Below, one piece after another: positions 1 through 8,162 of a stretch of 64,000 bases of DNA. The stretch is taken from NCBI RefSeq assembly GCF_028548455.1, contig NZ_JAQQLF010000009.1:1-64000 (forward strand). The letters are read 5' to 3'. The position numbers and the translations under genes are program-made. Position 1 is the stretch's first letter, and every line of letters starts with the position of its first letter. This DNA comes from Vogesella aquatica. Lineage in GTDB: Bacteria; Pseudomonadota; Gammaproteobacteria; Burkholderiales; Chromobacteriaceae. The notes under the pieces were generated by a model that did no database searches, was not told the DNA's origin, and saw only the letters and a program-made list of their open reading frames with translations.

Positions 1-334
1 GTGGACCATGCCGATTCGGGATTGGAAGGCGGCGCTGACTCGCTTTACCATTCAGTTCGAGGAACGCATTCCACAGGCGTAACCCAAACCCCGTTTACAC
101 AAAAATTCGGACAGGCCCGCATCACACCGCACACGCCGGAGCAGAATGGCATGGTGGAACGGGTGATCCGCGCGTTGAAGGAGTAAGGAGTAGTGCGTGC
201 ACCGTCACCACCTTGAAAGCCTGGTGCACGCTAGCCGGGTGATTGCAGACTGGATCGGGTTCCACAACCACCGACGCCCGCACCAGTCTTTGGAGATGAA
301 GACGCCGGCGATGGCGTATCAATTAGTAGCCTGA
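1..334 (+). pseudogene. Degenerate IS3-family transposase (integrase core) remnant
   Basis: The left edge of the window lies inside this remnant. The conserved end of an IS3-type DDE integrase can be read: an RITPHTPEQNGMVERVIRALKE block (about 112-183), then CVHRHHLESLVHASRVI and a WIGFHNHRRPHQSLEMKTP-like tail ending with TGA at 332-334. The halves lie in different frames. The break is a 7-bp tandem duplication (AAGGAGT at 178-184 and 185-191); in the restored frame a TAG also replaces the Gln codon usually found after LKE. The stretch before position 110 no longer matches the catalytic core well. It cannot make a working transposase, and no terminal inverted repeat could be defined. Confidence 0.8.
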
Positions 335-424
335 CCTGTGCAGAAAGGGCTGGGTCATTACAGAGCCACGCATCATCCGGACGCGGTTTAAGTGCAGAAA
401 TGAGTACCTAAGCTAGTACATACT

Positions 425-535
<111 letters not shown>

Positions 536-917
536 GGCAAATTTTTGACGTCATCTGCCTCACCTTAGAATCACACGACACCAGAATCACTTTTCAAGAC
601 AGACACTTACCTAAAGCCATCGCGAACCTGCCTGGGAAATGCGAAGCGAAACAGGCACCGGAAAAGTGTCACACTTTTTTTCAGCAATTTGCAGGCTTTT
701 TGACCGTCGGGCTGCCGGTTTTGCTGCGAGATGTCACTCCCCGCACTCATCAACAGCTTACTTACGATATACCGGCGGCCAACGTACTCCACATCGCCAA
801 CTCGCACCGCCAGCCCGTCAGTTGCGACTGCCGGCCACCGCAAGCTTCAGGCTACAAAACCTTCCTTCTCCACCGTGATTACCTGTCGGCCGCGACCAGA
901 TTTTCCACACCCTTTAC
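536..917. other. Gap region without a convincing gene
   Basis: Between the tRNA fragment and the hip operators the sequence is less GC-rich than its surroundings. Only short overlapping reading frames exist on both strands. The best is a TTG-started 78-codon frame on the minus strand (843-607) containing a GDVEYVGRRYIVSKLL-like stretch, with a stop codon just upstream and no clear ribosome binding site. It may be the end of a lost island gene. I see no RNA gene or terminator here. Confidence 0.5.
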
Positions 918-965
918 GTTGTAAAATGAATTAACAACCTTGAAGTTGTATTTTTCATTTACAAC
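918..965 (+). promoter_or_regulatory. Two tandem palindromic operators upstream of hipBA
   Basis: Two copies of GTTGT-N11-ACAAC lie side by side: half sites at 918-922 and 934-938, and at 945-949 and 961-965. Centres are 27 bp apart, which puts them close to the same face of the helix. They sit 40 bp before the hipB start, where a dimeric HTH antitoxin would be expected to autorepress. The spacer is AT-rich and probably overlaps the promoter (TTGAAG at 940-945 is a possible -35). Assignment to HipB is inferred from position. Confidence 0.6.
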
Positions 966-1005
966 ACATAGGATGTAATGCGTACCCTGTACGGACTCGG
1001 ATACC

Positions 1006-1257
1006 ATGCACTATCCCATCATCACACCGGACCAATTGCCCGCCATGCTGCGCAGCCTACGCCAGCGCGCCGGACTCACCCAGACACAACTGGCCGAACG
1101 ACTGGGCATCAGCCAGCAAAGCTATGCCCGGCTGGAAGCCCGCCCGGCCGCAGCCAGCGTGGAGCGGCTAAGCAAACTGCTACGGGCACTGGATGCCGAG
1201 CTGGTGATCCACACCCGCGATGACAAACAGACCACCGTCAGCGACGAGGCGTGGTGA
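1006..1257 (+). CDS. hipB: HipB-like XRE-family antitoxin
   Basis: An 83-residue protein with one helix-turn-helix of the XRE/Cro type (about residues 9-65: LRSLRQRAGLTQTQLAERLG then ISQQSYARLEA). The tail ends in Trp, as is common in HipB proteins. Such proteins bind DNA as dimers, hold the HipA kinase inactive and repress their own operon. It lies directly before hipA with only one base between its stop and the hipA ATG, and follows two palindromic operators. Length (E. coli HipB is 88 residues) and context agree. The start at 1006 was chosen because the protein then begins just before the HTH; no strong Shine-Dalgarno is visible. Confidence 0.85.
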   Translation: MHYPIITPDQLPAMLRSLRQRAGLTQTQLAERLGISQQSYARLEARPAAASVERLSKLLRALDAELVIHTRDDKQTTVSDEAW

Positions 1258-1258
1258 G

Positions 1259-2608
1259 ATGGGCCGCAAGAGTCACCGGCAACAGCTGAATGTATGGATG
1301 AATGGCTTATTGGTTGGCGAATGGGCGCTCACCCGTAGCGACGAAACCTTCAGTTACCACGATAGCTGGTTGTATCACCCGCAAGCACGGCCACTGTCGC
1401 TGTCGCTGCCGTTTTTACCCGGCAATGCCGCGTATCGCGGTGCCGTGGTCAATGCCTATTTCGATAACCTGCTACCCGATAGCGACAGCATCCGCCGCCG
1501 CCTGGCGCAACGCTACCGGCTGAGCGACAGCGCTGCGTTTACCCTGCTGGCCGCACTAGGGCGCGACTGCGTCGGCGCGCTGCAACTGCTACCACCCGAC
1601 GAAACGCCGCAAGACTTGCACAGTATTCACGGGGAAGCACTGACAGAGGCAGACATCGCCAGCTTGTTGCAACAAACAGTGCACACTGGCGCACCAGGGC
1701 AACAGGAATATGAGGCCGACCTGCGCCTATCCATTGCCGGCGCGCAGGAGAAAACCGCTTTGCTGTACCACGCTGGGCGCTGGCAGCGCCCGCTAGGCAG
1801 TACGCCCACTACCCATATCCTGAAACTGCCCATGGGGTTGGTAGGTGGCATGCAAGCCGATATGCGCAGCTCGGTAGAAAACGAATGGCTCTGCGCGCAG
1901 CTGGTCGCCGCATTTGGCCTGCCGGTAGCCCGCTGCGACATCGCCCGCTTTGACGCGCAGAAAGTGCTGGTGGTGGAACGCTTTGACCGCCGGCTAGCCG
2001 CAGACGGCAGCTGGCTGATGCGCCTGCCGCAAGAAGACTTCTGCCAGGCTACCGGCACGCCCCCCCACCTCAAGTACCAGAGTGACGGTGGCCCAGGTGT
2101 GGCGCGCATCCTCGATATTCTGGCCGGCTCCGAAAACAGCGAAGCTGACCGCCAGCAGTTCTTCAAGACCCAAGTGGTGTTCTGGCTGCTGGCCGCCACC
2201 GACGGCCACGCCAAAAACTTCAGCCTGTTTCATCTGCCAGGTGGCCGTTACAGGGCAACGCCGCTATACGACATTTTGTCCGCCCACCCTGTCATCGGCC
2301 ATGGTGCCGGCCAGGTAGCGCCACAAAAGGCCAAGCTGGCCATGGCGGTACGCGGGCAAAGCAATCACTACCTGATCGACCGCATCCAGCCACGCCACTG
2401 GCTGGCACAAGCACGCAGCAGCGGCCTGACCGAGGCATGGGCCAAGACACTGCTAAACGAGCTAGTAGATTGCACGGGCAAGGTACTGGAAGACGTTGCA
2501 CAAACACTGCCGGCAGATTTTCCGGCGGAATTGGCACTGGCCATTTTTGATGGCATACGACGACAGCGAGACCGGCTGGCAGCAGGGCTGAGCGGATCAA
2601 CCTCGTGA
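1259..2608 (+). CDS. hipA: HipA-family serine/threonine kinase toxin
   Basis: A 449-residue protein, the usual length of type II HipA toxins, which phosphorylate targets such as glutamyl-tRNA synthetase and cause growth arrest or persistence. The N-terminal couple_hipA region (residues 8-110) is followed by the kinase lobes. Recognisable are SIAGAQEKTALL (ATP-pocket/Ser loop region), SVENEWLCAQLVAAFGLPVA, VERFDR, the catalytic loop TDGHAKNFS (Asp near residue 315) and TPLYDILSA (metal-binding Asp). The ATG at 1259 is preferred over the in-frame one at 1220: it follows the hipB stop (1255-1257) directly and has a GAGG box about 10 bases upstream. All key kinase motifs look intact, so it may be active. 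Confidence 0.9.
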   Translation: MGRKSHRQQLNVWMNGLLVGEWALTRSDETFSYHDSWLYHPQARPLSLSLPFLPGNAAYRGAVVNAYFDNLLPDSDSIRRRLAQRYRLSDSAAFTLLAALGRDCVGALQLLPPDETPQDLHSIHGEALTEADIASLLQQTVHTGAPGQQEYEADLRLSIAGAQEKTALLYHAGRWQRPLGSTPTTHILKLPMGLVGGMQADMRSSVENEWLCAQLVAAFGLPVARCDIARFDAQKVLVVERFDRRLAADGSWLMRLPQEDFCQATGTPPHLKYQSDGGPGVARILDILAGSENSEADRQQFFKTQVVFWLLAATDGHAKNFSLFHLPGGRYRATPLYDILSAHPVIGHGAGQVAPQKAKLAMAVRGQSNHYLIDRIQPRHWLAQARSSGLTEAWAKTLLNELVDCTGKVLEDVAQTLPADFPAELALAIFDGIRRQRDRLAAGLSGSTS

Positions 2609-2807
2609 ATCCTTAGAAACTCGCAATACCCGAAGAAAAGCAGAGGCGATTCAGACAGGCGCGCACCCAATATAGATATCCACACAACATCCAAGCAATC
2701 AGCGTGTAACACCGAGTCATCCCTCTGGCTGATACGCGCACAGGCAGCGCCTGACTACATTGCGAGCATCACCTGTCCGATGGTGACCCCTCGCAATGGA
2801 GACGCTC

Positions 2808-3620
2808 ATGGATCAACCCGTATTCATCCAGGTCGGTGCGCTTGCCGACGGTTTTGCCCCCGCCAACCACACACTGCCTGCCTGCAACGAGCTCGCCGGC
2901 CGGCAGTTCCAGTTGCATGACGACACCGGTCGTGTCGCAGTACTCACTCTCAGCCAGCATGACGCACTGCAGCTGACGCAAGGCGACGTTACGCTGCACG
3001 CCCGCTGCCGTGTCACCTCGCTGCGGCCGCAGTGCTATCTGATTGATGGTTTACCGCAAGAAAACAGCCGGTCCTCGCTCAGCCTGGTGCTAGACCTTGC
3101 CCAAGGCCTGTTTACCCGCATCGACGGCCAATTGCCTGACGAAGCAGCAACCCGTATCGACCCGTTCCGGCGTGTGGCGCAAGGGCTGCCGCTGACGGCG
3201 GTGGAGGCTGTGATCACCCACGGTACGATAGATCGCCCAGTACAGACTGGCGAGCACCTGCATCACCCCACCGATGAGCTGATCGGCATGCGCAACCTGT
3301 ACCGCTACAGCCAGACGGAGTGCTACGAACACATTTACTTGAATAGCCACTTCTATGCCTGGCAATGCCTGCAGGGCGTGGAGCAGGGGCTGGCCGATGT
3401 TGACCGCTGCTATTACGTGAAACTGGCTGATGCGCTGTACCTGTTCGTGTGGTGCGAAAAGATTGTGCCGACACTGGGCGTGGTGCTGATCGACCTGGCT
3501 CAGGGCAAGACCGACGGCAAGATTGTCGGCTACCAGGGCGGTGACTTCAGCGCGCTGTCCAACTTTGCAGTCGGCGCCCAGGCCCAGGTGCTGAACACCA
3601 CCCGCCATCCGCTAGCCTGA
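2808..3620 (+). CDS. MoaF-like protein (two lipocalin-like halves)
   Basis: A 270-residue protein that resembles the MoaF family: an N-terminal half (FIQVGALADGFAP, LAGRQFQLHDDTG) and a C-terminal half with the diagnostic MRNLYRYSQTECYEHIYLN, CYYVKLADALYLFVWCEKIVPTLGVVLIDL and NFAVGAQAQVLN. MoaF was named from a monoamine-regulated Klebsiella operon; despite the Pfam name it has no proven role in molybdenum cofactor synthesis. The ATG at 2808 has GGAG seven bases upstream, better than the earlier in-frame ATG at 2796. The next gene is an SDR 44 bases downstream on the same strand, which suggests one transcript. The substrate is unknown; an aromatic or amine metabolite is a guess from context. 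Confidence 0.7.
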   Translation: MDQPVFIQVGALADGFAPANHTLPACNELAGRQFQLHDDTGRVAVLTLSQHDALQLTQGDVTLHARCRVTSLRPQCYLIDGLPQENSRSSLSLVLDLAQGLFTRIDGQLPDEAATRIDPFRRVAQGLPLTAVEAVITHGTIDRPVQTGEHLHHPTDELIGMRNLYRYSQTECYEHIYLNSHFYAWQCLQGVEQGLADVDRCYYVKLADALYLFVWCEKIVPTLGVVLIDLAQGKTDGKIVGYQGGDFSALSNFAVGAQAQVLNTTRHPLA

Positions 3621-3664
3621 TCAATACGGGCAGCCCGCTAGCGGCTGCCCGTGCGGGAGACCTC

Positions 3665-4453
3665 ATGCTTACCCCCTCTTACGTTCCCGACTTTGACCAG
3701 CATATTGTGCTGGTCACCGGCGGCGCACAGGGTATTGGCCTGGCGCTGTGCCGCGCCTTTGCCGCCCACGGTGCCCACGTCATCATTGCCGATCGCCAGG
3801 CGGAGCAGGCCGAAGCAGCCGCGCAGCAACTGCAAGCAGACGGTGGGCGGGCACAAGCCTGGCCCATCGACCTGGCAGACCCCGACGCCATCCGGCAGAT
3901 GATGCTGGCCATCGGCCAGCAGCATGGCCGGCTGGATATCCTGCTGCACAATGCCGCCTACTTTCCGCTGACGCCGCTGGCCGAGATCAGTGAAGCCGTG
4001 CTTTCGCGCACCTTGGCCGTCAATCTGTCAGCTCTGTTCTGGCTAACCCAGGCAGCCCTGCCCTGGCTACCCAAACCCGGCGGGCGCATTCTGGCTACCT
4101 CATCGGTCACCGGCCCACGGGTGGCCTACCCGGGGCTAGCGCATTACGCGGCGTCAAAAGCTGGCGTCAATGGCTTCATCCGTGCCGCCGCACTGGAGCT
4201 GGCGCCTAGCGGCATTACCGTCAACGGGGTGGAGCCGGGCATGATCCGCACGCCAGCCATGGCCAATCTGGGGGATGATGCGATCAACGACAATATCGCC
4301 CGCGCTATCCCGCTGGGCAGGCTGGGCGAGGCGGCGGATATTGCGGCAGCCATGCTGTTTCTGGCATCCGGTGCGGCCAACTACATCACCGGGCAAACCA
4401 TCGTGGTGGACGGCGGCGCCACCCTGCCGGAGACCTCGGTCGTTAGCTTGTAA
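3665..4453 (+). CDS. Short-chain dehydrogenase/reductase (SDR)
   Basis: A 262-residue classical SDR. The Rossmann motif TGGAQGIG lies near residues 18-25, NAA in the middle, the catalytic Ser in TSSVTG and the YAASK catalytic Tyr/Lys pair at about residues 161-165. The C-terminal GQTIVVDGG closes the family pattern. A GGGAG box precedes the ATG by five bases. These enzymes oxidise or reduce alcohols and ketones with NAD(P)(H). It follows the MoaF-like gene and faces a second SDR across a shared terminator. Substrate cannot be told from sequence; location beside hpaR suggests aromatic or side-chain oxidation. Confidence 0.85.
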   Translation: MLTPSYVPDFDQHIVLVTGGAQGIGLALCRAFAAHGAHVIIADRQAEQAEAAAQQLQADGGRAQAWPIDLADPDAIRQMMLAIGQQHGRLDILLHNAAYFPLTPLAEISEAVLSRTLAVNLSALFWLTQAALPWLPKPGGRILATSSVTGPRVAYPGLAHYAASKAGVNGFIRAAALELAPSGITVNGVEPGMIRTPAMANLGDDAINDNIARAIPLGRLGEAADIAAAMLFLASGAANYITGQTIVVDGGATLPETSVVSL

Positions 4454-4460
4454 GCGAAGC

Positions 4461-4485
4461 AGGCCGGTAGCCTCGCTACCGGCCT
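4461..4485. terminator. Hairpin between the two convergent SDR genes
   Basis: Perfect 11-bp stem AGGCCGGTAGC / GCTACCGGCCT with a 3-base loop, between the stop codons of the two convergent SDR genes. There is no U-run, so it is a weak or bidirectional terminator. Confidence 0.6.
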
Positions 4486-4495
4486 ACCGGCTGAC

Positions 4496-5284
4496 TTAGA
4501 TGCGCGTAAATGCCAGGGTGGGAACATCCACGATGCTGGCGCCGCCATCGGCCACAATGCTGGCACCCGTCAGGATGGCCGCCTCGTCCGACAGCAGGAA
4601 GCGACAAATACTGGCAATCTCGTGCGCTTCTGCCGGCCGCCGCAACGGCACGTCAGCGGTGACACGCTGGTAAGCCTGATCGAGGCTATCGCCGTAATGC
4701 GCCATCAACGGCTGCATCTCTTCATCTGCCATCGGTGTACGTACCCAGCCCGGGCACACGGCGTTCACCCGGACACCATCAGGGCCGACATCCCGGGCCA
4801 GTGACCGCATCAGTCCCAGCAGGCCATGCTTGGCGGTGGTGTAACCGCACACACCCGGCCCTGCTGCCAGCGAGGCGATCGATGCCAGTAGCACGATGCT
4901 GCCACGGCGTTGCTTCAAGGCCGGCAGGCAGGCTCGGGCACTGGCAAAGGCAGTGCCAAGGTTGGCCGCCATCGCTTGCTGCCATTGCGCGTCATCCGTC
5001 TGCAAGATGTCACCCTGCCCCATACCGCCAGCGCAGGCCACTAAACCGTCAATCGCACCGTAATGCTGCAGGATGCTGACCAGCATGCGCTGCCAGTCGT
5101 CGCTGCTGGCGGCATCACCAGCCAGTGCCAGGCCGCCAGTCTCCGCAGCCACGGCCTCCAGCATTGCAGCACGGCGGCCAATCAATACCAGCCGGGCCCC
5201 CTCGGCAGCCAAACGGCGGGCACACGCCTGGCCAATACCGGTACCGGCGCCGGTAATCACGATGATCTTGTTGCGAAACGACAT
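4496..5284 (-). CDS. Short-chain dehydrogenase/reductase (SDR)
   Basis: A 262-residue classical SDR. TGAGTGIG (residues 11-18) binds NAD(P); the active site is SIASLAAGPGVCGYTTAKHG, with the Tyr-X3-Lys replaced by YTTAK in normal spacing; the end ILTGASIVADGG is typical. An AGGAG box lies six bases before the ATG. It is divergent from hpaR with a 132-bp spacer, the usual arrangement of a MarR-type regulator and a target gene, so HpaR may control it. It is about as related to SDRs in general as to its convergent neighbour; the substrate is unknown. Confidence 0.85.
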   Translation of the reverse strand: MSFRNKIIVITGAGTGIGQACARRLAAEGARLVLIGRRAAMLEAVAAETGGLALAGDAASSDDWQRMLVSILQHYGAIDGLVACAGGMGQGDILQTDDAQWQQAMAANLGTAFASARACLPALKQRRGSIVLLASIASLAAGPGVCGYTTAKHGLLGLMRSLARDVGPDGVRVNAVCPGWVRTPMADEEMQPLMAHYGDSLDQAYQRVTADVPLRRPAEAHEIASICRFLLSDEAAILTGASIVADGGASIVDVPTLAFTRI

Positions 5285-5377
5285 GGCAATCTCCTGGTGG
5301 GAAAACCCCAGTCTGCCTTGCCCCGCGGCCCTGCCCCATCCACCGGAGGGATGAGGTGCTGCCAGCCAGCATGTGAA

Positions 5378-5390
5378 ATGTTAAGATATT
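5378..5390. promoter_or_regulatory. Possible HpaR autoregulatory box
   Basis: ATGTTAAGATATT lies 27 bp before the hpaR start in the divergent spacer. It shares ATGTTAA with the stronger palindromic boxes at 12137 and 21217. HpaR of E. coli represses the meta-pathway promoter and itself. This copy is imperfect, so the call is tentative. Confidence 0.35.
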
Positions 5391-5416
5391 CATCATTTAG
5401 ACTTCAGACTTGCCTC

Positions 5417-5914
5417 ATGGACCAGCATCTCCCGCATCAGCATCGTCTCCCCCAGCACCTGTTGCGCGCCCGCGAGGCCGTCATGGCGTACTTCCGGCCA
5501 CTATTGAACGGTTTTGGCCTGACCGAACAACAGTGGCGCATCATGCGTCTGCTGGACGACCGCGGTGAAATGGAAGCCGGCATGGTGGCAGACCTGGCCT
5601 GCATCCTGTCACCCAGCCTCACCGGCATTCTGGTACGCATGGAAAAGGCCGGGTTGATTCATCGCCGTAAAGACAAAACCGATAGCCGCCGCCTGATCGT
5701 GTCGCTATCCGACAGCGGCCGCGCGCTGACGCACCAGATTTCGCCGCTATCCGCCGCCTGCTACCAGCAGATCGAGCAGCACTTTGGCGAGGCCAAACTG
5801 AGCCAACTGCTGCAACTGCTGGCCGAGCTGGAGCAGCTGCCGGCACCGGGCCAGGTCAGCGAGACTGCCGACAGCGACGGCGAGAACGAAGACTACAACA
5901 CACCCGACGCGTAG
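5417..5914 (+). CDS. hpaR: HpaR, MarR-family repressor of 4-HPA degradation
   Basis: A 165-residue MarR-type winged-helix regulator. The segment LLRAREAVMAYFRPLLNGFGLTEQQWRIMRLL and the following LACILSPSLTGILVRMEKAGLIHRRKDKTDSRR match the homoprotocatechuate repressor HpaR closely, including the wing. In E. coli HpaR represses the hpaGEDFHI operon and is released by 4-HPA, 3-HPA or homoprotocatechuate. The start at 5417 is chosen because the family begins about 8 residues before LLRAREA. An acidic C-terminal tail (residues 148-165) extends beyond the usual end. It is 16 kb away from the meta-cleavage operon rather than adjacent to it, which is unusual. Confidence 0.9.
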   Translation: MDQHLPHQHRLPQHLLRAREAVMAYFRPLLNGFGLTEQQWRIMRLLDDRGEMEAGMVADLACILSPSLTGILVRMEKAGLIHRRKDKTDSRRLIVSLSDSGRALTHQISPLSAACYQQIEQHFGEAKLSQLLQLLAELEQLPAPGQVSETADSDGENEDYNTPDA

Positions 5915-5929
5915 CTGGGCCGAGACGTA

Positions 5930-5968
5930 ACAAAGCACAAGGGCGCCTATGGCGCCCTTGTGCTTTGT
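5930..5968. terminator. Strong bidirectional terminator after hpaR
   Basis: Perfect 18-bp stem (5930-5947 and 5951-5968) with a 3-base loop, flanked by A- and T-rich ends, between the convergent hpaR and the permease operon. Confidence 0.85.
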
Positions 5969-5988
5969 CGGGAAAAAATCCGCTGGAC

Positions 5989-6585
5989 TCATGCGGCCAA
6001 CAAGGTGCGGCACACCTGCAGACTGCTCAGCATGGCAGTACGCTGCTCACTAACCAGCCGGATGTAACGGCGCATCGGTGGCAGCGTAGTCACCAGCTCG
6101 CTGGCACCAAAGTGCTCGATACACAGCTGCCAGCACCCTTCCGCCAGATACAGCTCACAGCGACGAAAATCCAGCGGCAGCAAGGCACGGATCACCAGCG
6201 GGTCGGTCTCCAGGCGACGAGCGATGGCAAGCAACGCCTCATCCCGGCTGCCTTCGACGGTGCAGGCAATGCCCTGCCGCCGCAACATACCGGTATGCCG
6301 AATCACCACCCGTGCCGGGGGCAGTGCTGCCAGCGTGGAGGACACAGGCACCAGCAGCCGGAACTCGCAGCACACGGTGTGGGCCAGGAACATCGACTCG
6401 ACACGCTCCTGTACCGTGAAATGCAGGCCGTCGCCCACCGTGCACGTCATCGAGCTGTCGTCCTGCGTCGTGCACACCGCCCCCGCCAACGCCAGCTCCG
6501 GCTGTAGCCTGGCCAGCGTGGCACCGGCGCGGTATGCACGAGGCGGGCGCCCGCGGCGCCAGCGCTCAGCCCAGCGAGGCCACAC
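5989..6585 (-). CDS. Conserved hypothetical protein, possibly DUF3156 family
   Basis: A 198-residue soluble protein without signal peptide or membrane segment. Its start overlaps the end of the permease gene by 20 bases, so the two are translationally coupled. Visible features are an Arg-rich N-terminus, GATLARLQPE, and CCEFRLLVPV. From memory, proteins of this size and look (DUF3156) travel with amino-acid/ethanolamine-type APC permeases, but I am not certain of the family. It ends the five-gene minus-strand operon that starts with the aldehyde dehydrogenase. No function can be assigned. Confidence 0.6.
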   Translation of the reverse strand: MWPRWAERWRRGRPPRAYRAGATLARLQPELALAGAVCTTQDDSSMTCTVGDGLHFTVQERVESMFLAHTVCCEFRLLVPVSSTLAALPPARVVIRHTGMLRRQGIACTVEGSRDEALLAIARRLETDPLVIRALLPLDFRRCELYLAEGCWQLCIEHFGASELVTTLPPMRRYIRLVSEQRTAMLSSLQVCRTLLAA

Positions 6586-8077
6586 GCTTCATTTCCTCAT
6601 CGATCAGCGACTCATGGCCGGCCGCCTTGCCGAACTCTTCTTCCAGCAAGACTTCGATTTCTACCGGGCGGAAAGGGTTAACCTTCTGCACAAACACGGT
6701 CCACACCAGGGCGTACACCGCAGTCAGGCCCAGCATCACACCAAACGGTACGTAAATGTCGCGGCTGTTCATGCCCGGCGGGGTGATGAACCAGATAGCG
6801 ATGATGATGCCGACACTGGACACGATCTGCGGCAGCGGAAACCACGGCGAACGATAGGCGCGTGGAAAGTCCGGGCGGCGGATACGCAACATCACCACCG
6901 AGATGTTCACCAGCAGGTAAGCCACGCCCCAGGCACACACGGCGGCCAGTACCAGCGGCATGATGCGGTCCAGATTGCCCTGGATGTACCAAGCGTGTGC
7001 ACACGGGATGATGACGGCCACCAGGATACCCACCAGCGGGGTCTTGAAACGCGGATGCAAGTAAGTGAATGCACGGGGTAGAGCACCATCCAGCGCCATG
7101 CCGTACAGGATGCGCGGCAAGGCGGCGATCAGCGTATTGATGGTAGCGGCACCGGCAAACAGCAAGCCAATACCCAGCCAGATTTTACCGAACGGCCCCA
7201 TGACTTGCTCGGCAAACGCCGGAATGGCCATCGGGGTATCCAGCAAGTGTGGGCCTTGCGGATTATTCGGGTCCATCGGCACGTTGGCTACCTGATGCAC
7301 CATGGCTGCACCGTACAAGAACATGGTGCTGGCCACCCCGGTCAGGCCCAGCTTGGCGGCCAGCGGAATATTACGGCTGGCGCGTTTCAGCTCCGGCGCC
7401 AATGGTGTCACCAGCTCGAAACCGACAAACATGAACATGGCCATACCGATCAGACTCAGCACGCCGGTGGGGTCGGACAGGTCCAGCGGACTACCGAACC
7501 AGCCTTCAAAATGTACTGCTGGCGCTTTCATCAGGCCAATAACACCGAAGATGGTCAGCGTCGCCCACATCACAAAGGTGAGAACGATTTCGGCCTTACC
7601 GAAGATGGTGATTCCCAGGGCATTCAGCACGCCAAACAAAATCACCAGCCCTACCCCCACTAGCCATGAATAGCCACTGCTTTCCATCATGGTATTCAGG
7701 TGTTCAAAGTTTACGAGTGCCATGACACCGGAAAGAATGGTTTCGGCCGTACCGGCAAAGACGTGTACCAGCAAGTAGGCCGAAATCGTGCCAGTAATGG
7801 CAAAAAAACGACCCATACCACAAGAGATATAGTCGTATACCGCACCCGAAGTCGGCAACATAGAAGCCGCCTCGGAAAATGTGGTGGCCTGTGCCTGCAT
7901 CATCACCCAGGCTATCACCATGGCTAGCGCGAAGGTACTGCCGCCGATGCCAAAGCCACTGGTAGCGGTCAGGATCACCGGGCTGGCCATGATGACACCG
8001 ACCGAACTGGCCAGCGCCACCGGAAAGCCCACCACCCCCTGATCGAGGTAGCGACTCAGTTTCTGCTGAATGCTCAT
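6566..8077 (-). CDS. APC-family amine/amino-acid permease
   Basis: A 503-residue inner-membrane protein with about 12 hydrophobic segments. The APC signature region begins GVVGFPVALASSVGVIMASPVIL (residues 14-36). Consensus features of the amino-acid/polyamine/organocation superfamily follow, such as the helix-8 area LLFAGAATINTLIAALPRILYGMALDG. The ATG at 8077 has AAAGGAGT nine bases upstream; a longer frame to 8206 has no such site. It sits in an operon with an omega-aminotransferase and phenylacetaldehyde dehydrogenase, so import of an aromatic or aliphatic amine, or of the parent amino acid, is likely. Ethanolamine-type permeases are an alternative, given the EutR-like regulator next door. 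Confidence 0.75.
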   Translation of the reverse strand: MSIQQKLSRYLDQGVVGFPVALASSVGVIMASPVILTATSGFGIGGSTFALAMVIAWVMMQAQATTFSEAASMLPTSGAVYDYISCGMGRFFAITGTISAYLLVHVFAGTAETILSGVMALVNFEHLNTMMESSGYSWLVGVGLVILFGVLNALGITIFGKAEIVLTFVMWATLTIFGVIGLMKAPAVHFEGWFGSPLDLSDPTGVLSLIGMAMFMFVGFELVTPLAPELKRASRNIPLAAKLGLTGVASTMFLYGAAMVHQVANVPMDPNNPQGPHLLDTPMAIPAFAEQVMGPFGKIWLGIGLLFAGAATINTLIAALPRILYGMALDGALPRAFTYLHPRFKTPLVGILVAVIIPCAHAWYIQGNLDRIMPLVLAAVCAWGVAYLLVNISVVMLRIRRPDFPRAYRSPWFPLPQIVSSVGIIIAIWFITPPGMNSRDIYVPFGVMLGLTAVYALVWTVFVQKVNPFRPVEIEVLLEEEFGKAAGHESLIDEEMKRVASLG

Positions 8078-8162
8078 TGTTGGGACTCCTTTGATGTTCT
8101 CGCTTTGTAGCCGGCACCCTGTATTGGGTTTTATCGCGGGGCCGGTTGTCACTAGGCCCAAT

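Noticed and set aside
607-843. 78-codon minus-strand frame between the tRNA fragment and the hip operators
   Set aside because: TTG start, no ribosome binding site, no family. Mentioned in the gap entry but not called as a gene.
978-1223. A frame overlapping hipB in another phase
   Set aside because: The 1006-1257 frame encodes a clear HTH antitoxin; the overlapping frame is Pro/Thr/Arg-rich noise.
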